Source: Parcubacteria group bacterium GW2011_GWA2_47_7 (GTDB lineage Bacteria > Patescibacteriota > Minisyncoccia > Phycocordibacterales > UBA6899). From it: a stretch of 27,537 nucleotides of DNA. The stretch is from positions 1 to 27,537 of the forward strand of contig LCOM01000012.1 of the NCBI GenBank assembly GCA_000999395.1, given 5' to 3'. Below are positions 15,801 to 21,503 of the stretch, in pieces. Numbering within the stretch: position 1 is the first letter of the stretch; the number at the start of each line of letters is the position of its first letter. Below the pieces are notes generated by a model. The model ran no database searches. It was not told where the DNA came from and was given only the letters and a program-made list of their open reading frames with translations. A program made the position numbers and the translations under genes.

Positions 15801-16134
15801 AGTTATTGATCTGATCCATCGTCTCATGCCTAAGTACGGGCTGCTTGTGGATTTCTAGATTTGGAGTGATGATAGTAACCATTTCGAGCTGTGTATCGTG
15901 ATCAACGGGAAGTGGTGCTGGGTTTTCACCTCGCAAAACACCGCCCCTGGAAAGTGAGTGCTGACTAACAAGTTCGTAGATTGCTTCCGTTGTGTCTGGG
16001 CTCTCTTTGTTCAATAGACGAGCAAGCGCAATGCTTATTATCTCGGCTTTTTCTTGATTTTTCTCAAGGCCAGAAGCAACGAGATCAACTATGAGTCTAT
16101 TGACTGAAAGAGATTTGTTAAGTGTTTTTGTCAT
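12826..16134 (-). CDS. AAA+ ATPase fused to subtilisin-like (S8) protease, IetA-IetS-like
   Basis: 1102 residues from ATG 16134; a longer frame to 16236 adds 34 residues with no support. The AAA+ module has Walker A GSPGTGKT (137-144), Walker B LLLDEFD (192-198), sensor ATSN (235-238) and RAIWRRFD (245-252) for the arginine finger. A linker domain at 390-590 starts with VVCVRMAPEFSAKSYYPS, typical of the N-terminal part of IetS-type subtilases. The S8 domain has Asp611 (MFDGGVD), His642 (DHGTKVAG), oxyanion Asn746 (NAVGNSG) and Ser828 (GGTSFASP), all intact, followed by about 250 residues of beta-rich sequence. IetA (ATPase) and IetS (subtilase) are normally separate genes of an anti-phage system; here they are one chain. 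There is no signal peptide, so it is cytoplasmic. A caspase gene lies directly upstream. Confidence 0.9.
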   Translation of the reverse strand: MTKTLNKSLSVNRLIVDLVASGLEKNQEKAEIISIALARLLNKESPDTTEAIYELVSQHSLSRGGVLRGENPAPLPVDHDTQLEMVTIITPNLEIHKQPVLRHETMDQINNFLDERKNIQVLLNRNIKPSSSILLTGSPGTGKTMLAKHIASMLDKNLVVLDLSASISSLLGKTGHNLKKVLEFAKETHSVLLLDEFDAIAKRRDDVTDLGEIKRVVNVLLMELEEWPITSVVIATSNHPELLDRAIWRRFDNVLELQLPEVNERVLLLKQELGDFFAETGIDGKIFVVIAEMLEGKSSADICKIASRIKRRVVLKEETPLEATFKEFEMFSSDKKIRGNFCFIAKKALGNLITVRELAAMTEPHTSFEVASKNLLSGIQHARETIKELPLNYRLPNEYVVCVRMAPEFSAKSYYPSSIFNLKPDKDAIRDVGSRAYHKKSKGNEELAKLIFMRVTDQSLSALERRLSAKESLLPKNFVMDVRKISNIDILTPTEQILGVANDWKDGRIEVVLHPFGIDNARLIKQFSHLLKENGVDISDLNVRQYETGITFASLWGNRKLLKALEGYNPLRTLHTLQFRNLPIVRGSSVNGGPTPPSFVGKSKIVVGMFDGGVDTSNPYLKGYVDNTDGVRGVPLAEFVDHGTKVAGAILYGPLNQYPNASQLPRPDVYVKSFRVLADDSHSDPDLYAAIDAIESIVPQNKSIKVYNLSVGPDGPILDDAISRFTYSCDTLAAKHGVLFCNAVGNSGELGEEYGRIQAPSDMVNGLGVGAYTQRKGKVLRAPYSCFGPGREGNKLKPDIVAFGGCDQTPVHLIGSTAGEKILSGGTSFASPVVAQYGAMLIGKSNGAIDALTARAMLLHSAIKHEAGQHSIEMGHGLLPESIDEIVSCEDKTYTLLYQGELLSGKYAEFKIPWINEIQEGKATIRWTVAVLTEVDAHSPDDYTSSSVVTAFYPNSHKYNFKNDEGKVMGVDTSIQLAMIKALRATGWKQDNFPISESGPTPYATEGELRSDLKWDSVDNRVLRKFSRGVKDPIFHIHALRRGTRNIVKKVKYALVLTVETPKASIDLYSRVVNAFPALVPIKLTLPVEVQVQTSASMRQKK

Positions 16135-16269
16135 ATAATTTAGAAACAATACAGAAATACTATTATTTATCAACGTCTTGTATGGTAAATGTATTTTATC
16201 AGTCAAATACCATACACTCAAGTGTGGATAACCCAAGAACCAGTTAGGTTTGGTGATTTGAGTGATAAA

Positions 16270-17439
16270 TTAAAACCAGTTCAATTTGTCGAGCCGCTCA
16301 TTGAAAGCGCCTGATATCTCCACGAATCTTGTAAATGAAGCACCAAAAAAACCCGCCTTGAGTGGCTTCCAACTCTCGCGCTCTCGCTTTGCTTCTTCGA
16401 TAATTGTTGGAATAAGATTTTTTCCACCAAATGGCTCTCTGCTTTTCCACCCAAAGCGGCCAATTGGCCCTCTGGCATCACCACCAATCACAAAGTGTTG
16501 ATTGACGTATGACCAGGCAGCAAAAATTTCATACTTATCAAACACTTCTTCATAACTACGGCCCAAAAATAGCAAGTCCTCTAACGTTGGCTGAAGAGTT
16601 TTAAACAAATACTCGCTTCTGGGTACGTAATGCCTTTCATGCCCTGAAATAGTTTTGAAACTATCGCTAATTTCAGAAAGCCTCCTCGACACAATTTCAT
16701 TTATGGATAACTCCTTTCCGATAGTGTCTGGAACTAGGTGCACTGGAGTTTCTAAGATTACCTTCAATGCGTCATATTTTTGTTCTGCAACTGCCGCAAT
16801 TCCTGCTGAGTACATTAGGAACTGAATTGGATACCAAGAAAGGTTGAGCCAAAGAATCGTACCGGATGAACCCCTGTCTACTTCGGATGTTCTTACTAAT
16901 ATTTTTTTCAGTAACATCAGTTGGTCAGGGGTCCCCCACTGGGTGAGTAATACCGCAATCCTTTGAATGTCGTGAGCAGATTCTTCATACTTTTTTATTC
17001 GATCAAAAAACTCCTCATTACTCGCCCCTACCCCTTCTGCGGGAAAATGCCTCAGGTCTATTTTGTCAAGAAATATTTTAATGTGTCGCTCTACGAAATC
17101 ATTCAATTTTATTTTTTTACTCGGTTCTGAAAGTAACTCTTTCATTGTTTCTACTATTGCCTCCTCTTCTAGTTCTGTGCCCGCCGTTTGAGGAGAGGTA
17201 TTTATCAAAACATCATTTTCTTCACCTTTCTTATTTTCGGATGCGGCGGATGTGTCATTGGGTCCCAAAAGTTTCCCCAAGATTGAGGTATCAAAAATAA
17301 AATCACCATCACCCTCAACGAAACCGTAGTGAGGAGTCTGGTGTGAATATTGGTCCCCAGCGACCTTTTCGTAAACATACGACATAACTCCACTTGCAGA
17401 AATTAAGCCATCCGTTGTTGCTGCACCACCTTCAAGCAC
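16270..17439 (-). CDS. Caspase C-terminal part plus helical sensor-like domain (frame-broken from the preceding gene)
   Basis: 389 residues as an open frame from a GTG at 17439, but the frame is open up to 17484 and reads RPGHSIFTAHLLNVLEGG there, the small-subunit motif of C14 caspases. VMSYVYEKV and QTPHYGFVEGDGDFIF complete the protease fold by about residue 55. After an acidic linker comes a helical domain of about 280 residues with LLTQWGTPDQLMLLKKIL and LWLNLSWYPIQFLMYSAGIA, a pattern seen in C-terminal domains of several bacterial conflict proteins, possibly for sensing. It is the continuation of the caspase at 17432-17935 in a different frame. It ends 135 bases before the AAA-subtilase start. 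Confidence 0.75.
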   Translation of the reverse strand: MLEGGAATTDGLISASGVMSYVYEKVAGDQYSHQTPHYGFVEGDGDFIFDTSILGKLLGPNDTSAASENKKGEENDVLINTSPQTAGTELEEEAIVETMKELLSEPSKKIKLNDFVERHIKIFLDKIDLRHFPAEGVGASNEEFFDRIKKYEESAHDIQRIAVLLTQWGTPDQLMLLKKILVRTSEVDRGSSGTILWLNLSWYPIQFLMYSAGIAAVAEQKYDALKVILETPVHLVPDTIGKELSINEIVSRRLSEISDSFKTISGHERHYVPRSEYLFKTLQPTLEDLLFLGRSYEEVFDKYEIFAAWSYVNQHFVIGGDARGPIGRFGWKSREPFGGKNLIPTIIEEAKRERESWKPLKAGFFGASFTRFVEISGAFNERLDKLNWF

Positions 17440-17935
17440 ATTGAGAAGATGGGCGGTAAAAATCGAATGCCCGGGCCTTACGCCTTAGCCCACCATAACA
17501 AGCGTCCATGAGAAAAAAGATGTGTTTTGCCGGTATAAAGTCCGCATTACGAGTAAAGTCATCCCAACGAATTAACGTATTTATATCATCAGGATTCCCA
17601 TCAACAGGAACGAGATAGCCAACATCACCACGACTGGAAACTTTTGTTACGCCGTGCCCAGCAAAGAAAACAAGTAGGCGATCATCGGCTTTTATTTCGG
17701 CATTTTGGGCATAGTTTAAATAAGACGCAAGAATTGATTCCCTTGTTGCCGACTTCTCAAGAAGAATTTTAATGTTTTTTTGTGGGAACTCGAATTTTTT
17801 CTCAAGTATTTCGGCAACAGACTCAGCGTCTTGTTTGGCATAGCTTAAAGGAGAGCATTTTTCGTATGAGTTAATTCCGATTATTAATGCGTGGCTATTC
17901 CCGTATTCCGCGCCATAGACTGTTGAATGATTCAT
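17432..17935 (-). CDS. Caspase-like (C14) protease, N-terminal catalytic part
   Basis: 167 residues. A caspase p20-like domain: HALIIGINSYEKCSPLSYAK opens the fold (first strand and its loop), AESVAEILEKKF follows, the catalytic His94 is in LLVFFAGHG, and the catalytic Cys146 in FFLMDACYGG. Bacterial C14 proteases cut after basic or acidic residues and often act as triggered executioners. The frame then runs into an unrelated end (RRKARAFDFYRPSSQCA) and stops, while the rest of the domain continues in another frame at 17484 and below. The stretch normally lying between the catalytic Cys and the GHSIFT motif is missing. Either the gene is broken, or the sequence lost bases in assembly. Confidence 0.85.
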   Translation of the reverse strand: MNHSTVYGAEYGNSHALIIGINSYEKCSPLSYAKQDAESVAEILEKKFEFPQKNIKILLEKSATRESILASYLNYAQNAEIKADDRLLVFFAGHGVTKVSSRGDVGYLVPVDGNPDDINTLIRWDDFTRNADFIPAKHIFFLMDACYGGLRRKARAFDFYRPSSQCA

Positions 17936-17943
17936 TGCGATTC

Positions 17944-17949
17944 ATTATA
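17944..17949 (-). promoter_or_regulatory. -10 box directly before the caspase gene
   Basis: TATAAT on the minus strand (extended by TTG) ends eight bases before the caspase ATG at 17935, so the transcript would start one to three bases upstream of the start codon and be leaderless. No strong -35 is seen. Confidence 0.45.
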
Positions 17950-18032
17950 CAACCTAATGAAAATCCGATTAAGTTCACCTTTGTAAATGTACTAAATGGC
18001 TGGGTGGTATAAAAAAGCATCCCAGATAATGA

Positions 18033-18152
18033 AAAAATCGACACATTTTCAAGTCGCACTATACATCCACGCAGCTCAAGGAGTCTCGTCTTGCCATGCC
18101 GGGGGTACCGGGGGGGGGCGGTCTGGACGATAAAGACGATAGTTTTGAGTAA
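18033..18152 (+). pseudogene. C-terminal remnant of an unidentified protein gene
   Basis: Open frame between stops at 18030 and 18150 reading HIFKSHYTSTQLKESRLAMP, then a glycine run and LDDKDDSFE before TAA. It has coding-like composition but no plausible start except an internal ATG at 18096. It looks like the 3' end of a gene whose front was removed, perhaps at the element boundary. The acidic end DDKDDSF resembles the tail of the element's primase, with 19 of 20 bases matching in opposite orientation at 7357-7376. A run of nine G (18110-18118) lies inside. Confidence 0.35.
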
Positions 18153-18241
18153 ACTCTACACAGCAAGTTGACCAATCAACTGGCCAAGATCAAGGTACGC
18201 TTTCAATTCCTTAAGAACTTGGTTAAAATCAAATCCAGTGA

Positions 18242-18292
18242 GGGGCACCAAAAGAAAAATCCGCTTGATGCGGATTTTTCTTTTGGTGCCCC
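18242..18292. terminator. 23-bp perfect hairpin, probable bidirectional terminator
   Basis: Bases 18242-18264 and 18270-18292 are exact complements around a five-base loop (TTGAT). The inner part, AAAAATCCGC-loop-GCGGATTTTT, has A and T tracts on both sides as in two-way rho-independent terminators. The right arm recurs at 18541-18562 (22 identical bases). Confidence 0.65.
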
Positions 18293-18296
18293 CGAA

Positions 18297-18413
18297 GAAA
18301 GTGCCCTGCGTCACTTTCGAAAGGATTCAAAGCCTATTTCGTTATGTACGAAGAATTCCTATTCTGAGTAAATCGAAATTGGGCACTGACGCAGTAGGCG
18401 TCGAAATTCCTGC
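18297..18413 (+). repeat. Structured repeat copy B
   Basis: Stem GAAAGTG (18297-18303) with CACTTTC (18312-18318), then GGATTCAAAGCC, then the family hairpin: ATTTCG (18336-18341) with CGAAAT (18374-18379), capped by AGAAT-TCCT-ATTCT (18352-18365), then ACTG-ACG-CAGT (18385-18395) and the end motif CGAAATTCCTGC (18402-18413). AGTGCCC and CTGCGTCA (18300-18313) can alternatively pair with GGGCACT and TGACGCAG (18381-18394). The core hairpin matches copies A (4670) and C (21252) with compensatory changes. It lies directly after the 23-bp hairpin. Confidence 0.6.
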
Positions 18414-18540
18414 CGAACGAGTGCACTGTCCACATAATGGAAGAAACTCCTGCCCCAATGGGATCGCAAGTACTTTGCAATTGTGAACTTGCTCCTCATT
18501 TGTTTAGTGATTCGTGATTAAAGCGTTCATACTGCGTTAA

Positions 18541-18593
18541 GCGGATTTTTCTTTTGGTGCCCTGGGAGAATGCCGAAATTCCTGCGGGGCATT
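18541..18593 (+). repeat. Internally deleted derivative of copy B
   Basis: Starts with the same 22 bases as the right arm of the 23-bp hairpin (18541-18562) and then jumps to the end motif CGAAATTCCTGC (18574-18585), lacking the core hairpin. AATGCC (18569-18574) pairs with GGCATT (18588-18593), followed by TTTCCTTTTC, so it may still end transcription just before tRNA-Leu(UAG). Confidence 0.45.
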
Positions 18594-18634
18594 TTCCTTT
18601 TCTTCTAAAATCCGTTACTATTCCACTATCACCT

Positions 18635-18716
18635 GCCCAGGTGGTGAAATTGGTAGACACGCCAGTCTTAGGAACTGGTCCCGCAAGGGATGGAGGTTCG
18701 ATTCCTCTCCTGGGCA
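18635..18716 (+). tRNA. tRNA-Leu (anticodon UAG)
   Basis: Acceptor GCCCAGG (18635-18641) pairs with CCTGGGC (18709-18715), discriminator A. Anticodon arm CCAGT-CTTAGGA-ACTGG gives UAG. Long variable arm TCCC-GCAA-GGGA. T-arm GGAGG-TTCGATT-CCTCT. No encoded CCA. Its 3' tail is duplicated at 18887-18901. Confidence 0.95.
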
Positions 18717-18717
18717 C

Positions 18718-18760
18718 AAAATGACCACACAAACGCAAAGCGCTTGTGTGGTTTCATTTT
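18718..18760 (+). terminator. Long hairpin after tRNA-Leu(UAG)
   Basis: AAAATG (18718-18723) and ACCACACAA (18724-18732) pair with TTGTGTGGT (18744-18752) and CATTTT (18755-18760); an inner CGC/GCG extends it. It begins right after the tRNA and probably ends or helps process its transcript. Confidence 0.6.
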
Positions 18761-18768
18761 GTCGCCAA

Positions 18769-18901
18769 GAGAGGAATCGAAAGACGGAGGCGCGAAGCCG
18801 GCGCATGCTTGGATGCGACGTTGCCGAGTCGGGGTCGAGAGTACTTAGGCTTTTGTATTCAAAAGGCTTAGTAACTCGTGATCTAGTCCTCTCCTGGGCA
18901 C
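18769..18901 (+). repeat. Segment bounded by inverted and direct copies of the tRNA-Leu(UAG) tail
   Basis: GAGAGGAATCGA (18769-18780) is the exact reverse complement of tRNA bases 18698-18709, and TCCTCTCCTGGGCAC (18887-18901) is an exact direct copy of 18703-18717. The two ends can pair (GAGAGGA with TCCTCTC), enclosing GC-rich hairpins such as GGC-GCGAA-GCC and GCAT-GCTTGG-ATGC and an imperfect 12-base stem at 18843-18872. The layout parallels copy A behind tRNA-Leu(UAA). Bases 18902-18999 hold only an 8-base inverted repeat (GTTCGCAA 18912, TTGCGAAC 18988) and no convincing gene. Confidence 0.5.
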
Positions 18902-18999
18902 TAAAAGGAACGTTCGCAAAATGGGTCGGAGGAAAATCGCATCTCGAAGCTTACCTTATTCTACCAAGGGAACTCTCGTCTGCAATATTGCGAACAAAA

Positions 19000-21024
19000 C
19001 TAACCAAGCTTTGTGACCAAAAGTTGCCTATATTCATCAACCTCAAACTTAAAGTTTGGATAACGTTGATTAAGTTTGTCGACAAATCCATGGTTGGTGA
19101 GTAGTCTCTCGGAGAAATCTACACTGCGTTCTCCGTCTTGCATGAATAGTGATGCGGTTAAAATTTGTGCCTCCCCTACTTCGCGAGAAAACCATTTTTG
19201 GGGATCCCTATTTTCAATTATCCTATCTTCGATCTTTTGCCACACCTCAGGTACTAGAGCGAAGCTCGCATCGAGCCCATCAAGGTCGCCACAATCGATA
19301 GAGAGCATGGCAATTTGAGGATCCTTTCTCAGTTCGACCGGTAAATACGAAGGTGACATGGTCCTTCCTTGTTGTGTACTTCTCTGGGCATATATGTGTT
19401 TTACAAAATCAATATCCTTTTTCAATTCTTCTGTCGCGTTTTGATACGTAGATACAGCGTCAATGTTCGCGCTTTCAAGCATGAATTGTTTATCCCCGCG
19501 TAATGCTTCCGGAAAATTCACCAATTGCTGGTAAATTTCTCCTGGATTATTTTTGAGCTGTGTAAGATATTCTTCGTTTGATAATTGAGTTTCAATTTCA
19601 CCCTGTTGTTCAGACAAAGATGCAATAATTTCTTTTGCCTCTCGCTGAGCGTTCACATTTTTGAAAAGATTTTTTTGAAGAATTTCGTCGCCGATCTCTT
19701 TTCGTTTCTCGCTCGGCAGCCCCGCCCTTCCCGTTGCAACTTGCTCAGGAGTAATTTCTGCTCCAACGATTACTGTGCCGTCGTCATCGATCGAAATGAA
19801 CTCGAACAGCCTTCGGTCTGGAGTCATGACGTACGGCGGAATGCCTTTTTGCGTAGCAGTTCTAACATATTGTTCAAAATACTTTGGGTTACCCATCATC
19901 TTTCCTGACTCATCTTCCTGCACAGACTTAAAAATACCAAAGACTTTGGGATTATTAACCACTATCTCATTATACCCATCGCCATCCTTTCTTTGACCTA
20001 TTACTTCATCAATTTTTTCGACAGAAACGTCATTCTCGCCAATAATCCTGCGTCGCTTTATTCCTGTACTTATTGATCCTGCATCAGTATGAGTAGCTCC
20101 GTCGATATCTCCACCACCAACTATCACGCCGATGTTCCCAAACTCCTCTTGGAAAAGTGAAGTTTTTAAGCCTGGTGTGATCGATGACGTCGAGATTGAA
20201 GGCTCTAATGATAGCAGTAGATCAATATCATCTTCGAGCGTCGCTCGTCCGGTGATATTCGAGTTTGCGTTATGCCTCAAATCCTTGTGAGTAGTAAATG
20301 TATGAACAAGAAATGCATTGTTGCGAGCAAGTGCTTGCTCTACACTTTTCTGAATTTTTTCAAATTTTTCTTTTGCAAGTCCGTCGGCTTTTGAATAATG
20401 CTCGGTAAGTTTCTGTCTCAGTATTTTGAGTTTGTCATCATTATCAACAAGTTGCTTGATGTTCTCTCGCTCTTCAGTCACGTCTTCCTCCGACATCTCT
20501 GATCCTGCAAGTCTTTCTGCAATTCCATTTGCTTCTCCTGCGCGCATGTCGGTTAGAGCGTCATAATTTTTCGCCATGCGTTCGACGTCTGTCCCTCCTT
20601 CAACTGGAAATATTCCTTCAATTTCAGTCCGCGCAGTCAGTTCCCCGAGCTTGTCTCGGCTCCGCCTTCGTTCTGCTCGGATTTCCTCTGCTAGTTTTTG
20701 GCGCTCTTCCGCAAGAAATTTCTTTGATGCTTCTTTTTCGGATAGTAACTCTGGGTTCGCAATCGCACGTTCCTGCATTTCAGATACCCCTTCATACGCT
20801 ATATCTTGTGGGTCAGGTGGTGCTAATTCCGCAGGGAGAGGTGGGGGTACTAGTGCTCCAAATTCAGGTGTAAATGGCGGGGGAACCCCGCTATTGGGGT
20901 CCCATGTTTCAGTAGCTTGAGAGAGCGGAGGAGGAAACCCATATTCAAGGGTCATTGGCGGAGGAACACCGCTATTTGGATCCCAAGTTGGCTGTATCTC
21001 TTCTGCTGGTTGACCCTCGTGCAT
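19000..21024 (-). CDS. Large soluble protein of unknown function with proline-rich N-terminal repeats
   Basis: 674 residues, no signal peptide or membrane helix. Residues about 13-65 hold two copies of a WDPNSGVPPP motif followed by more PPPL runs. Residues 75-260 are highly charged and helical, probably coiled coil (ERQKLAEEIRAERRRSRDKL). The middle, 250-470, is a globular region with KDLRHNANSNITGRA, GVIVGGGDIDGATH and PPYVMTPDRRLFEFISIDDD. The last 180 residues contain helical segments such as NATEELKKDIDFVKHIYAQ that resemble DUF4116-type repeats. I cannot assign a function. It is a single gene, with repeat elements on either side (18.7-18.9 and 21.2-21.4 kb). The start ATG at 21024 is the first possible one. 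Confidence 0.75.
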   Translation of the reverse strand: MHEGQPAEEIQPTWDPNSGVPPPMTLEYGFPPPLSQATETWDPNSGVPPPFTPEFGALVPPPLPAELAPPDPQDIAYEGVSEMQERAIANPELLSEKEASKKFLAEERQKLAEEIRAERRRSRDKLGELTARTEIEGIFPVEGGTDVERMAKNYDALTDMRAGEANGIAERLAGSEMSEEDVTEERENIKQLVDNDDKLKILRQKLTEHYSKADGLAKEKFEKIQKSVEQALARNNAFLVHTFTTHKDLRHNANSNITGRATLEDDIDLLLSLEPSISTSSITPGLKTSLFQEEFGNIGVIVGGGDIDGATHTDAGSISTGIKRRRIIGENDVSVEKIDEVIGQRKDGDGYNEIVVNNPKVFGIFKSVQEDESGKMMGNPKYFEQYVRTATQKGIPPYVMTPDRRLFEFISIDDDGTVIVGAEITPEQVATGRAGLPSEKRKEIGDEILQKNLFKNVNAQREAKEIIASLSEQQGEIETQLSNEEYLTQLKNNPGEIYQQLVNFPEALRGDKQFMLESANIDAVSTYQNATEELKKDIDFVKHIYAQRSTQQGRTMSPSYLPVELRKDPQIAMLSIDCGDLDGLDASFALVPEVWQKIEDRIIENRDPQKWFSREVGEAQILTASLFMQDGERSVDFSERLLTNHGFVDKLNQRYPNFKFEVDEYRQLLVTKLG

Positions 21025-21048
21025 GTATTTGAGTCTACACCAAAATCT

Positions 21049-21080
21049 GAACGGCTCAAATGGGAAGAAATGAGCCGTTC
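21049..21080. repeat. 10-bp perfect hairpin upstream of the large protein gene
   Basis: GAACGGCTCA (21049-21058) and TGAGCCGTTC (21071-21080) pair perfectly, 25 bases upstream of the minus-strand start codon at 21024, so it may be in that gene's leader. The following 21081-21250 is gene-free, with small hairpins such as GCTCC-GAGC-GGAGC (21119-21132). Confidence 0.45.
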
Positions 21081-21251
21081 AACATTCCAAGCGCACACGC
21101 ACACCGCCGCAGCAGGTTGCTCCGAGCGGAGCGAGCGGGGGTGCCTGAGTTATCCTTGCCCATTCCTCTCGAAAAAGGTTCGTGCAAAGAGTAGAGTAAG
21201 AGCACAAGCACAAAATCGCACCGCTAGGTGCTGATATTGTTTGCGCACAGA

Positions 21252-21380
21252 GAAAGTGCCCTATGGAACTTTCGCGAGAGGACTTGAAAAGCTTGGTGAT
21301 GTTTACGAGGAATTCTGATTCCGAGAAAACCACCAAGGTGTACTGCGCCAGTAAGGGGTCAAAATTCCTCGTTCGTTTCT
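21252..21380 (+). repeat. Structured repeat copy C
   Basis: GAAAGT (21252-21257) pairs with ACTTTC (21268-21273). The family hairpin is CTTGGTG (21292-21298) with CACCAAG (21331-21337), then GTTT/AAAC, capped by GGAAT-TCTG-ATTCC (21309-21322). ACTG-CGC-CAGT follows (21342-21352), then an AAATTCCT end motif. Compared with copy A, both the outer stem (CTTTGC/GCAAAG) and the cap (AGAAT/ATTCT) have changed on both strands while keeping pairing. The stretch GGTGTACTG after the hairpin is identical in A and C. The outer GAGAAA (21250-21255) can also pair with TTTCTC (21375-21380). Confidence 0.6.
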
Positions 21381-21403
21381 CAATCCTCCATGCTCAAAAT
21401 CAC

Positions 21404-21432
21404 TTGACTTTTAGTCAATTATTTGCTATAGT
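21404..21432 (+). promoter_or_regulatory. Strong promoter with a palindrome over the -35 box
   Basis: TTGACT (21404-21409), 17 bases, TATAGT (21427-21432). The -35 lies in the inverted repeat TTGACT-TTT-AGTCAA (21404-21418), a possible operator. The leader carries a hairpin CCATCC-TTTTTCA-GGATGG (21449-21467) and then GAAGGAGG (21491-21498), a strong Shine-Dalgarno five bases before the ATG at 21504. Confidence 0.75.
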
Positions 21433-21503
21433 GTTACTAGTATTCGTGCCATCCTTTTTCAGGATGGATTGACAATTTCATAGTTTTCTAGAAGGAGGCA
21501 ATA

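Larger units (their letters stand above)
4915..18120. mobile_element. Apparent integrated element at tRNA-Lys (right edge uncertain, about 18.03-18.12 kb)
   Basis: Gene content is typical of a phage- or plasmid-like integrative element: a large serine recombinase at one end, a primase-polymerase/helicase, a winged-helix-like protein and small ORFs, followed by cargo (membrane genes, AAA-subtilase, caspase). The left edge is the tRNA-Lys gene, whose 3' end overlaps the recombinase stop on the opposite strand. For the right edge, a short match to the tRNA tail (TGCCGGGGG then ACC) occurs at 18098-18110 next to a truncated gene remnant; this is weak evidence. Clear flanking direct repeats were not found by eye. 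The left boundary and mobile nature are reasonably supported; the right boundary is inference. Confidence 0.55.

Noticed and set aside
16135..16236. 34-residue N-terminal extension of the AAA-subtilase
   Set aside because: It has no ribosome site and an unrelated composition; MTKTLNKSLS at 16134 is a more natural start.
18094..18112. TGCCGGGGG match to the tRNA-Lys tail as a definite attR site
   Set aside because: The match is short, inexact and next to a G-run, so it is kept only as a weak hint for the right edge of the element.
18721..19104. 127-residue plus-strand reading frame across the tRNA-Leu(UAG) downstream region
   Set aside because: It begins in a terminator-like hairpin, passes through the tRNA-tail repeats and overlaps the end of the large minus-strand gene; composition and context suggest a chance frame.
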